Origin: a virus
DNA: 48,669 nt
IMG/VR virus record: IMGVR_UViG_3300028809_000021
Span: 1 to 48,669 of that record
Direction: 5' to 3' (one strand)
Positions 41,240 to 47,943 of the stretch are shown here, one piece after another; the stretch's first letter is position 1; the number at the start of each line of letters is the position of its first letter. The notes beneath the pieces are model-generated. The model had not been told where the DNA came from, made no database searches, and was given only the letters and a program-made list of their open reading frames with translations. A program made the position numbers and the translations under genes.

Positions 41240-43321
41240 TTAATCTTTATAATAAGCCTGAAATCTTACGACATCGGCATATTCTGGTGACTTGATCAGG
41301 CCATCCCCCGCTCCTCCCAGTCCTTCGGCGCCGACCTCATCCAGAACAACCTGAGAATCGGTTGCCTTGGGCACACGAAAGCATATTTGCACGGGGAAGT
41401 TGACCTTGGCGTCACCTGTAATTACCTTAGTTGAGGCCCGTTGCGTTGCGGCTACAATTCGAAACCCGCATGCCCTTCCCTTTTGCGCTAGTACGCGGAG
41501 ATTCTCTTCAAGCGTTTTGAGCGTATCAACGTGTTCCTTTTTGAGCTTAGGCATACCATTGGCAAAAGCTCCGACTACCACATTCTCATAAACTTTCAGT
41601 TCTTTGGCCGATTTCGAGTTAGCAACCGCGTCAGCGAACTCGTCGAATACAATTAGTGTTTTCCTTATTTTGCCTTCTTTTACAAGAATCTCCATGTACT
41701 CTACCATCTCCCTCATTTTATCCTCGATAGCAGAAATCTCATTGACCACCTGAACTGCAGAGTTTGAATACCGCAAGAACTCATACTTCGGATCCAGGAT
41801 AACGATATCCTGAATTCCACCCTGTAATGCGTACTCTATAATCGAACGAACACAAACGGACTTACCGCTTCCTGTGGCGCCGCAAATAATTGCATGAGGC
41901 GTGGAATGATTATCTAAGTCCCAAACAATCACATTTCCGAAATTGTCTCTTCCGATAGGTATCTTATGGCCCTGCAGGTCAGCTGGATTGAAAAGAAGAT
42001 TCTTATCTCTTTTTTTGGCGCATTCGATTGCGAGGTATGACTTACCCTGGTGCACAACCATCGACTGGGAAAAGCGGACATTCGCAACGTCAAGGCCATT
42101 AGCTATATCAAGCCCAAACTTTTGTATGGATGCTACTTTGACTCCCGCCGACACCTCCAACAGGTAACTGTTGCTCGAATAACCTTCAAATGTGTGAGCA
42201 CACTTCACAGGTACATTGAAACTGCGAAGCACATGCTCAATCTTTTCTTCTGCCGTCATATTCTTTGTGCTTAAATCGTACTGAATGAACTTGTCTGCGT
42301 TTTCTCGGAAACGCTTAATAACAGTTGGTGAAACCACTTCCATTGAAGAGTCGCGGACCTTTTTAAGACGCTTTGCTACCATCTCTTTTTTGGCTTGATC
42401 TACATTGAAGTCTTCTACCTCGCAGATCATGGTTCGTACCCAAAAATCATAGAGCTCGGCCTTGTCAACATAATTATCAGCGTCATTGATCATGTATACA
42501 TAATCAGGATTACTGGTCGCTTCGATCAACCTTTTGAGTGGTTCATATAGCAGGGCCTCGTAAAGCTTTCGGGTGTTGGGGGTAATCTCGACCGGGAATT
42601 TGACCAGTTGTGCAGATTTATCTCTGTTTTGACTGTATTTATTTTCAATGAACCATACCTCATCAGGCTGAATACCTGTGGCTGCTTCGTATCCTAATAC
42701 ATAAGTGATTGCCTGCACACCGATTGAATAGGCCACTTCGTCTTCTCCGGTGAACGATTTCTTTAGTTTATGATCCACAATAGCAATTCGCTGCCTTTTA
42801 GTTCGAACCACCATATCAATCTGGATGTTGCACGGAAGCGGAATATCAACACCGTTCACTGTGAGAAATTCGTGAAGGCGTAGTTCAACAGCTAATATTT
42901 CATCGATCTCATCTTCATAAATTGATCGCTCTGAATAAAAATTACGAAGGGCGGCCGTTGTGATTTTGGTGGCTTCTAATTGACATGCTTCAATTGTTGG
43001 AGTAGTTTTCTGCAACTTCCATCGATTGGCTGGCACATCTTCAATATGAGCAAACGCGGATTTTTCCAATTCCACCAAATCCAGGGTTACCCCCTCTTTC
43101 TTTTGAGCGAAATAATATTCAAGTGCCTTATGGTACGCCTGCCCCGCTACGGTAGTCGCCCCATTCCGGGAATACAAGCCATACACGTATTGCATTTCAA
43201 ACGCTTTCTCATTTCGCGCGAAAGTTGTCACTTTGGAATAGCTCCAACTATTGATAAGGAAATTGCTGAAGAGTTCCTCCTGTTGTTCGGGGGACAAGCT
43301 CGCATAGAATTGCATACTCAT
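41240..43321 (-). CDS. PD-(D/E)XK nuclease fused to FtsK-type DNA translocase
   Basis: The N-terminal domain (residues about 30-260) is RecB/Cas4-like: SKVTTFARNEKAF (29-41), GQAYHKALE with His64, QIDM with Asp169 and VDHK with Asp183/Lys185. After a linker comes an FtsK-like region: beta domain (about 370-475), Walker A GATGSGKS (481-488), Walker B LIVFDEFADA and RACGFRIVAATQR. The gamma domain is absent. A translocating nuclease of this design is unusual; it could process DNA ends in recombination. Confidence 0.85.
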   Translation of the reverse strand: MSMQFYASLSPEQQEELFSNFLINSWSYSKVTTFARNEKAFEMQYVYGLYSRNGATTVAGQAYHKALEYYFAQKKEGVTLDLVELEKSAFAHIEDVPANRWKLQKTTPTIEACQLEATKITTAALRNFYSERSIYEDEIDEILAVELRLHEFLTVNGVDIPLPCNIQIDMVVRTKRQRIAIVDHKLKKSFTGEDEVAYSIGVQAITYVLGYEAATGIQPDEVWFIENKYSQNRDKSAQLVKFPVEITPNTRKLYEALLYEPLKRLIEATSNPDYVYMINDADNYVDKAELYDFWVRTMICEVEDFNVDQAKKEMVAKRLKKVRDSSMEVVSPTVIKRFRENADKFIQYDLSTKNMTAEEKIEHVLRSFNVPVKCAHTFEGYSSNSYLLEVSAGVKVASIQKFGLDIANGLDVANVRFSQSMVVHQGKSYLAIECAKKRDKNLLFNPADLQGHKIPIGRDNFGNVIVWDLDNHSTPHAIICGATGSGKSVCVRSIIEYALQGGIQDIVILDPKYEFLRYSNSAVQVVNEISAIEDKMREMVEYMEILVKEGKIRKTLIVFDEFADAVANSKSAKELKVYENVVVGAFANGMPKLKKEHVDTLKTLEENLRVLAQKGRACGFRIVAATQRASTKVITGDAKVNFPVQICFRVPKATDSQVVLDEVGAEGLGGAGDGLIKSPEYADVVRFQAYYKD

Positions 43322-44259
43322 GGCAGATTAAGTGTTAGTCCGCTACCATTGTTTCGTATGCCGTCTTGTGGAGATTCTTCAGCCTGCTTCTTCTGTAGCT
43401 CGTATTCTTCAGCCGCTTCTTTGCAAATGTTCTTGTGGGCTTCCAACTTCTTCTTCAATGCCGGCGTCAACTTGTTCCAGATGGCAATCACACCAGCAAG
43501 TCCGAATTCGGTAGCCATCAGCATTTCTGATTTGATCGCAGTAATCGCAGGATCCTCGCCATCCCCTTCATTGAACCATTGCATGATCATTCGGCCAGTT
43601 TCCTCATTCAGGTAATTGTTGCCTGTGCCAAAGAAGGGCTTCAAAAATGCCGGCATTTTCAGCCACTGCTGTTTTTTGCCTTCATCCAACATTAACATGG
43701 AAGCCGTCATTTCGAACATGAAGTTCTTTTCGCAGATCGGCTGAATACCCAGCGATACTGGTTTGTCCGGGTTTTTAAAATCAGTCTTCTCCCTGGCACG
43801 CAGACACACAATAACAGGTATTGGGCAATACAGAAGTGTATTCATGAATTGCTTATGCTCCCTCTTGGCCCCCACCCAGTTCGCCATCTTTTTACCGGCC
43901 AGCAAAGCAGCCTGAGCAATATCATCACAACCACCTTCACCTTCCCATTCATGTGAACCACTATCAATCACAAGCGCCTGCACACCAGCCGCAATAAATT
44001 CCTTGATCGCTTCACTGTAGCGTTTCGGGCTGAAGGGCGCGTACAGGTCGCCGATTTGAAATTGATCATCAAGAATATCATGGTAAAGAGATCCGCGCTT
44101 GTTTTCAGTGTCAAGTAGGCCGACTTGAGAGGCTTTCTTTACCATTCCCCTCGCCATTTTCAAGGCTGTATACGTCTTGCCTGATCCAGACGTTCCCGCC
44201 AGTGCGATGATCGGTTTGCCGCCACCTCTTGAAACAGGTCTTATGTTGAGTATGCTCAT
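43318..44259 (-). CDS. Sak4-like RecA-fold ATPase
   Basis: The N-terminal half is a RecA/AAA ATPase: Walker A AGTSGSGKT (about 21-29) and Walker B ALVIDSGSHEWEG (about 92-104). This is the AAA_24 / Sak4 pattern of phage recombination ATPases. The C-terminal part is helical. It overlaps the nuclease-FtsK gene by four bases, so they form a recombination unit. Confidence 0.8.
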   Translation of the reverse strand: MSILNIRPVSRGGGKPIIALAGTSGSGKTYTALKMARGMVKKASQVGLLDTENKRGSLYHDILDDQFQIGDLYAPFSPKRYSEAIKEFIAAGVQALVIDSGSHEWEGEGGCDDIAQAALLAGKKMANWVGAKREHKQFMNTLLYCPIPVIVCLRAREKTDFKNPDKPVSLGIQPICEKNFMFEMTASMLMLDEGKKQQWLKMPAFLKPFFGTGNNYLNEETGRMIMQWFNEGDGEDPAITAIKSEMLMATEFGLAGVIAIWNKLTPALKKKLEAHKNICKEAAEEYELQKKQAEESPQDGIRNNGSGLTLNLP

Positions 44260-44265
44260 ATTAAT

Positions 44266-44508
44266 TTATTCTTCGATTAGCGATGCTTCAAGCTGTTCAC
44301 GATATACTTCCGACCAGTTGGTATCATTGATCATTCTTTCGATCTCTACTGAGAAGTACTTCACTATCACGTCAGTGATATCTACCATTGATCCGGAACC
44401 GATTGCATATACTGCATACATCTCGCCCACAGAATTATTTTTTATATCGTAGTTCATTTGAACTTCGATTTCACTCTGGGCCGCATGGAATGTTTTACTG
44501 AGTATCAT
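44266..44508 (-). CDS. Hypothetical protein, 80 aa
   Basis: A small alpha/beta protein with MILSKTFHAAQSEIEVQMNY and an acidic helical end. It lies between the Sak4-like gene (six bases away) and an 89-aa gene (one base away), so it belongs to the recombination transcript. Function unknown. Confidence 0.65.
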   Translation of the reverse strand: MILSKTFHAAQSEIEVQMNYDIKNNSVGEMYAVYAIGSGSMVDITDVIVKYFSVEIERMINDTNWSEVYREQLEASLIEE

Positions 44509-44509
44509 A

Positions 44510-44779
44510 CTATCGGGTTAAGAATGAATTTTGTTTAGCTCTGGTCTGATCATATTGAAATAAGAATTCAGCCTCAGTGATCCTGTTGTAGTCATTCAGT
44601 CTGACCAGTTGCCTATCTCTGTAGTCGTCATCTGCGGCATACCCTGTGATAGCCCTATCGCTCACCACCATCAGCTCTCCGAAATGATTGAGGTAATAGA
44701 AGTAATCGCAGTGTGCATAATATCCTGGTTCAACTGACACCTGCACTTCTTCTTCCCTCCTTACGGTAACTGTAATCAT
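44510..44779 (-). CDS. Hypothetical protein, 89 aa
   Basis: A Tyr/Asp-rich beta protein (EPGYYAHCDYFYYLNHFGEL). It begins the recombination transcript. The terminator of the upstream gene lies 13 bases before its start. Function unknown. Confidence 0.6.
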   Translation of the reverse strand: MITVTVRREEEVQVSVEPGYYAHCDYFYYLNHFGELMVVSDRAITGYAADDDYRDRQLVRLNDYNRITEAEFLFQYDQTRAKQNSFLTR

Positions 44780-44792
44780 AACTTTGCTTTTT

Positions 44793-44832
44793 TGAAAAGA
44801 AGCCCCGGCCTCACACTCTCCACTGCCGGGGC
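44793..44832 (-). terminator. Strong terminator
   Basis: An 8-bp stem (GCCCCGGC / GCCGGGGC) with a 15-base loop is followed by TTCTTTTC on the minus strand. It separates the short acidic gene from the recombination genes, so read-through or another promoter is needed downstream. Confidence 0.75.
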
Positions 44833-44840
44833 GAAATTGT

Positions 44841-44969
44841 TTAGTCTACCAGAGCTCCTGCACCTTCACTGGTTTCTTCCTGCACCAGTTCTGTTGCACC
44901 GGTTTCCTCTGTTACTGTTTCGTTTGTCTGGTCTTGCGCCGCTTGTGCGCCTGGATCGATTGCTCGCAT
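44841..44969 (-). CDS. Small acidic protein, 42 aa
   Basis: The ATG at 44969 gives MRAIDPGAQAAQDQTNETVT and a Glu/Thr/Gln-rich tail. The longer frame begins inside the terminator-like end of the upstream RNA, so the short form is preferred. Its stop lies eight bases before a terminator. Possibly disordered; no function known. Confidence 0.55.
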   Translation of the reverse strand: MRAIDPGAQAAQDQTNETVTEETGATELVQEETSEGAGALVD

Positions 44970-45004
44970 GATCGTTGTGTTTATAGTGATAAATGAATGA
45001 GCAG

Positions 45005-45026
45005 AAAAATGCTCGTCTTTCCGAGC
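45005..45026 (-). terminator. Terminator-like hairpin at the end of the structured RNA
   Basis: GCTCG-GAAAGA-CGAGC is followed by ATTTTT on the minus strand. The stem is short (5 bp), so it is a weak to moderate terminator. It forms the likely 3' end of the structured RNA region. Confidence 0.55.
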
Positions 45027-45247
45027 CGTCAGGCTGAACTTCCGCATCAGACCCTCACTGGATTTACAGTCCGGCGTTGGGGTTTCGACCGCTTTGCTAT
45101 CCGAGCTCCCTTGCTCGGTTCCCGAATGGCGTCCCGTCCTGTCGGTATCGCTATTTATCTTTCCAGGATGTCAAGCGTCTGTCCTTGTGCAATCCAGATT
45201 TTGAGTCTGGGCTACTCCTTCAGCCGTTTCCGTATTTGGGTGCCTTG

Positions 45248-45320
45248 TAGCGATGGCGGGATTCGAACCCGCGACTTCTTGATCATGAGTCAAGCGAGCT
45301 AGCCTCTGCTCTACATCGCA
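45248..45320 (-). tRNA. tRNA-Met (CAT)
   Basis: All arms fold. The acceptor stem has six pairs plus a T-T mismatch at 1-72. The D stem is GAGC / GCTC. The anticodon stem CTTGA / TCAAG has loop CTCATGA (anticodon CAT). The T arm GCGGG-TTCGAAT-CCCGC is perfect. Length 73 without CCA. The mismatch at 1-72 recalls initiator tRNA, but tRNA-Ile2 (CAT modified) is also possible. It is embedded in the structured RNA region. Confidence 0.85.
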
Positions 45321-45829
45321 GTGTGCGTGTATTTCCACGCTGTCACCGCAGCCTTGTTTTTCCTCCCACCATCCGTCAGGTCGCAACCCGCTTATAGGCC
45401 GTGTGGAGTACATCGGTGAGCTTTCGGGCAACACCACGATTTTTATTCTATTGCCAGAGGATGGCAGGCTCCGAAGCCTGCATACGTTTTATTTCACACG
45501 TCTTATATCGCTCCGACTTACCGGTTGCTAGCGTCTCCTTCCGCCACATCCTCAGCAATAGAAATACATTTATGTGCTGCCAATGCTGCTACCCTGCGGA
45601 AACCGGTAAGTCTGTTGGCACCGCTTTCGCTTCCTTTCGGAAAAGCCGGACAGTCCAGCACATAAATATTCTTATGATCAATCAAAGAACTTTCAAAGAA
45701 CCGGAGCGGAGGCACCGCCCCGGGCTACCAAGCAATAACCATCAACCATTTCCTATAATGAAAAACCAACTTTACCAGCCTGCGACTCCAATCACCAGGC
45801 AGAAATATGTTGCAAAAAGAACTGTCTTT

Positions 45830-45856
45830 AAAAACCGGGGGCAAAATCTCCCCCGG
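45830..45856 (-). terminator. Terminator upstream of the structured RNA
   Basis: A 7-bp stem (CCGGGGG / CCCCCGG) with loop AGATTTTG is followed by five T residues on the minus strand. It ends the micro-gene operon, making the structured RNA a separate unit. Confidence 0.85.
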
Positions 45857-46005
45857 TAACCCTTATCCTATTTCAACCCCGACCCAAGTCGGTTCCCCGC
45901 ACAATGCCCAGGGAAAAGCAGCTACGACACAGAGCCTATTTTCCAATAATCATTAAAATATGCAGCCTCGCATGTGATCATGCCTCACTGCTTGCCAGTA
46001 AAATC

Positions 46006-46092
46006 TTACAGTGATCGCATTCCCCTATCACCTCTCCTATTCACACTCCACAGGATGCCCATCACAATTAATATCGTGAGCCAGAGGATCAT
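46006..46092 (-). CDS. Single-span membrane micro-protein, 28 aa
   Basis: Starts at an ATGA overlap with the upstream 41-aa frame and encodes MILWLTILIVMGILWSVNRR: a membrane segment followed by a basic tail. It is the last gene of a chain of overlapping micro-genes ending at the terminator. The tight coupling supports reality; function unknown. Confidence 0.5.
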   Translation of the reverse strand: MILWLTILIVMGILWSVNRRGDRGMRSL

Positions 46093-46214
46093 TCGCTGAT
46101 CGCACTTTCGTGTTCATCAAGTTCGATTTCACTATCACTACTTTCCGCAAACCAAACAGCTGCAAGGAATGCGCCTATGGAAATACCGATGATAAGTGTC
46201 AATACGATAATCAT
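46089..46214 (-). CDS. Single-span membrane micro-protein with acidic tail, 41 aa
   Basis: Residues 1-21 (MIIVLTLIIGISIGAFLAAV and W) form a membrane helix and the rest is acidic (SSDSEIELDEHESAISE). It overlaps both neighbours by four bases. No family known. Confidence 0.55.
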   Translation of the reverse strand: MIIVLTLIIGISIGAFLAAVWFAESSDSEIELDEHESAISE

Positions 46215-46318
46215 TTGCTTAAAATTTCGTTGTTATCTTTATGTACTAACCATAATGTATAGCCGATAAAAAACAAACACACGATAGCTGAAATTCCGAA
46301 AATGAAATTCAAGTTCAT
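46211..46318 (-). CDS. Single-span membrane micro-protein, 35 aa
   Basis: MNLNFIFGISAIVCLFFIGY is a membrane helix; the tail is polar (LVHKDNNEILSK). Overlaps the next gene by four bases. Function unknown. Confidence 0.55.
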   Translation of the reverse strand: MNLNFIFGISAIVCLFFIGYTLWLVHKDNNEILSK

Positions 46319-46330
46319 AAGGGGTACGGA

Positions 46331-46495
46331 TTAATTCAATCTTGTTGCGGTAATCAAATACGCCAGTAATGTGCGGTGCCGCTGGCGTAGGGTAAACACT
46401 GGTCTTTCAGTCGGCGATACTTTTGCGAAGTCGTTCACCAGCTTATAGAGGCCGTGGTATGGCACATTCGGGAATATCGGCTGTATCAGTGTCAT
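46331..46495 (-). CDS. Small basic protein, 54 aa
   Basis: A soluble basic protein (TLRQRHRTLLAYLITATRL) coupled by ATGA overlap to the upstream HTH-like gene. The downstream micro-gene begins 13 bases after its stop. No family recognised. Confidence 0.55.
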   Translation of the reverse strand: MTLIQPIFPNVPYHGLYKLVNDFAKVSPTERPVFTLRQRHRTLLAYLITATRLN

Positions 46496-46758
46496 GCGGT
46501 TTGTTTTTTAAGAAACTGTTCAGGGATGGACTCAAGAACATACTTGATTCTTCGGCTGGGCTCTTGCCTAAACTCGATTAACTTTCCTTCCCTCGCCTGC
46601 CTGAGCTCTTCTTTATTCCACCCGGTCAATCTAATGATCCACTCCGCGTTAACCCAAGTCTTCTTTTTTCTTTCCATTACCAAAGTGCGGACAGTAGAAT
46701 TCAATCGATCGACCTGGTTAGTCAGTTGTTCCAATTTTCTGCTGATATCCGCCTCCAT
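46492..46758 (-). CDS. Excisionase/HTH-like DNA-binding protein, 88 aa
   Basis: An N-terminal coiled segment (1-32) is followed by a winged-helix type region WVNAEWIIRLTGWNKEELRQ with a basic wing (SRRIKYVLESIPEQFLKK). The fold resembles the small excisionase-like DNA-binding proteins of Bacteroidota mobile elements. A regulator of the micro-gene operon or an excision factor is possible, though no integrase is seen. Confidence 0.65.
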   Translation of the reverse strand: MEADISRKLEQLTNQVDRLNSTVRTLVMERKKKTWVNAEWIIRLTGWNKEELRQAREGKLIEFRQEPSRRIKYVLESIPEQFLKKQTA

Positions 46759-46762
46759 GATC

Positions 46763-46858
46763 TTAGGGTTTTTGAGCTACATAATTAATCAGGAATACAA
46801 TGACCACAAATCCAATCGCTATCGCGTGCACTTGGCCGGTGGTGAGTTCTTTTTTCAT
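46763..46858 (-). CDS. Single-span membrane micro-protein, 31 aa
   Basis: Encodes MKKELTTGQVHAIAIGFVVI followed by VFLINYVAQKP, a basic start and one membrane segment. It starts 2 bases after the stop of the DGR target gene and ends 4 bases before the HTH-like gene. Confidence 0.55.
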   Translation of the reverse strand: MKKELTTGQVHAIAIGFVVIVFLINYVAQKP

Positions 46859-46860
46859 GG

Positions 46861-47265
46861 CTACCTTATATTGAGGTAAACGATCTGATACAGGTCAGGG
46901 TACTTGCTCGCAAGCTCCTTACACTTCTCCCTACTTGTCGAAGTAAGGCGGGCACCGACATCCGAAGCCGCGCTATCGTAGTGCGCACCGTCCAGCCGGA
47001 AGCCGGAGGGATCACTTTCACCTGGTACGTACCCATGATCAGCCACAAACCAAGGTTCATACTTGAGTACTTCATGGTTCGTGATATCATTTATTACTCC
47101 ATCGTTTTCAGCCTCAGTGATCACTCCCAGCATGTATACACCGGTATTCCAGAGCGCGAGATCCGGGCGCATGAAAGAGTTGTCGGGAAGTTGATTGGGG
47201 AGGCCCAGCTTTTCGCAAGCCTGCTCAAATCCTTTCTTGGTCTGTTCTGAGATTTCGATTAGCAT
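46861..47265 (-). CDS. Second DGR target protein with one variable domain
   Basis: A 134-aa protein with a helical N-terminal half (QTKKGFEQACEKLGLPNQ) and the variable loop GFRLDGAHYDSAASDVGARL at 88-107, equal to variable repeat 3. The domain is of the same type as in the first target protein, with an aromatic block before the loop (YEPWFVADHG). It is cytoplasmic by sequence and lies 6.1 kb from the first target gene, near the regulatory end of the genome. Confidence 0.88.
   Translation of the reverse strand: MLIEISEQTKKGFEQACEKLGLPNQLPDNSFMRPDLALWNTGVYMLGVITEAENDGVINDITNHEVLKYEPWFVADHGYVPGESDPSGFRLDGAHYDSAASDVGARLTSTSREKCKELASKYPDLYQIVYLNIR
46929..46948 (-). promoter_or_regulatory. Hairpin at the VR3 3' edge
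   Basis: On the coding strand CCTTACTT-CGAC-AAGTAGGG forms an 8-bp stem (one T-G pair) with a 4-base loop directly at the 3' end of VR3. Known DGRs use a small hairpin at this place for target recognition. VR2 has only CCTT / AAGG with a 12-base loop, and VR1 none that is clear. Confidence 0.55.
46946..47007 (-). repeat. DGR variable repeat 3 (VR3)
   Basis: Matches the template repeat with 11 differences in 61 positions, all at template adenines. It lies 7,124 bases from the template. Its loop differs from VR1 and VR2 at most variable sites. Confidence 0.93.
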
Positions 47266-47271
47266 ATAAGG

Positions 47272-47493
47272 TTATTTAGATAATTGGTTGTTATGATTGT
47301 TCACAATTTCTTCGGCATTCAGAAGGCAGATATCGGCTGTGCGTCCTTTGACGGTAGCAATCAGCTTCCCACTTTCGGAAATTATCTCCTGTTCGAATCC
47401 ATCCCTGAAATTGATGGCCGCTCCCCTCATTTCCCACCTTTCAAACACCGGGAAAAACTTGCGATCCTCTTTCTTGATTTTGGACTTGTCCAT
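47272..47493 (-). CDS. Hypothetical protein, 73 aa
   Basis: A charged alpha/beta protein (GFEQEIISESGKLIATVKGR) of the kind often seen next to DNA-modification genes; no family recognised. It lies between the DGR target gene (6 bases) and the Cro-like gene (52 bases). Confidence 0.6.
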   Translation of the reverse strand: MDKSKIKKEDRKFFPVFERWEMRGAAINFRDGFEQEIISESGKLIATVKGRTADICLLNAEEIVNNHNNQLSK

Positions 47494-47545
47494 AATAGTT
47501 AGTGCTTTTTAACAGTCTCTTGGTTGCGAGTTTGATAAATGCCTA

Positions 47546-47794
47546 TTAGATTTGCTCCCCGTCCACAACCACTTCTCCCTTTTCCTCAGTAAGAACCTCC
47601 AAATCTGATAAGCCGAAGTAACCGCGAATGATCTGCAGGTTTGTGGCCGTGGTTAAAATCACGTTGTTTTCGCGCAACCACCTTTTAATTGTGTCCACTT
47701 TTACACCTTCATTCGCTTCTGCCAGGGTAAGTAAAAGCCTGTCGTCTTTGCGAACCTTTTCTTTCATTGCCTGGCTAAGTATTTGAACTGTCAT
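47546..47794 (-). CDS. Cro-like HTH regulator, 82 aa
   Basis: The centre reads LTLAEANEGVKVDTIKRWLRENN, an HTH with the usual A-x-x-x-G-V turn and basic recognition helix, followed by LTTATNLQIIRGYFGLSDLE. It is the first gene of the minus-strand unit and is divergent from the repressor-like gene. It would control the switch between the two directions. Confidence 0.75.
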   Translation of the reverse strand: MTVQILSQAMKEKVRKDDRLLLTLAEANEGVKVDTIKRWLRENNVILTTATNLQIIRGYFGLSDLEVLTEEKGEVVVDGEQI

Positions 47795-47822
47795 TTTAGT
47801 GTGCTATTTTTGATACGCTTAC

Positions 47823-47836
47823 TTTGATATATCAAA
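47823..47836. promoter_or_regulatory. Palindromic operator TTTGATATATCAAA
   Basis: A perfect 14-bp palindrome overlaps the -7 element of the minus-strand promoter, so a bound protein would block transcription of the Cro-like gene. Confidence 0.6.
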
Positions 47837-47863
47837 AGTATATTGCTTTTCGCAAACATCAAA
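47833..47863 (-). promoter_or_regulatory. Early promoter, minus strand
   Basis: TTTG (47863-47860) and TACTTTTG (47840-47833) are separated by 19 bases. Both match the Bacteroidota consensus. It drives the Cro-like gene and the early operon. Confidence 0.65.
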
Positions 47864-47897
47864 ATAAAACGCAAACTATTTATTGCTTTTTCCAAAC
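47841..47897. promoter_or_regulatory. Direct-repeat operators in the control region
   Basis: TATTGCTTTTCGCAAAC (47841-47857) and TATTGCTTTTTCCAAAC (47881-47897) match at 15 of 17 positions, 40 bases apart, between the divergent genes. ACGCAAAC recurs between them. They are candidate binding sites of the repressor-like protein. Confidence 0.55.
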
Positions 47898-47943
47898 TTT
47901 TGTAATTGTGCAAAACAAACACGGCAAAAAAGAGAATTTTTCA

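Larger units (their letters stand above)
45005..45729 (-). ncRNA. Large structured RNA with pseudoknot and embedded tRNA (GOLLD/ROOL-like)
   Basis: About 725 bases without a convincing protein gene, dense in base-pairing on the minus strand. Seen helices: 9-bp hairpin 45701-45723; two interleaved 12-bp helices, 45656-45667 with 45568-45579 and 45601-45612 with 45515-45526, a pseudoknot topology; a 7-bp helix 45547-45553 with 45457-45463; a 7-bp TCGG-loop hairpin 45464-45481; hairpins 45194-45210 and 45101-45118; and an intact tRNA at 45248-45320. A terminator lies just upstream and a terminator-like hairpin ends the region. Large phage RNAs of the GOLLD and ROOL kind are known near tRNAs, and I recall some GOLLD RNAs containing a tRNA. 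Family membership is inference. Confidence 0.7.

Noticed and set aside
45518-45715. A 65-aa minus-strand frame with a GTG start inside the structured region
   Set aside because: It has no clear ribosome site and covers both arms of the interleaved helices; RNA structure explains the conservation of these bases better.
45401-45859. A 152-aa plus-strand frame
   Set aside because: It runs against the terminators and tRNA of this region, has unlikely composition and no related motif.
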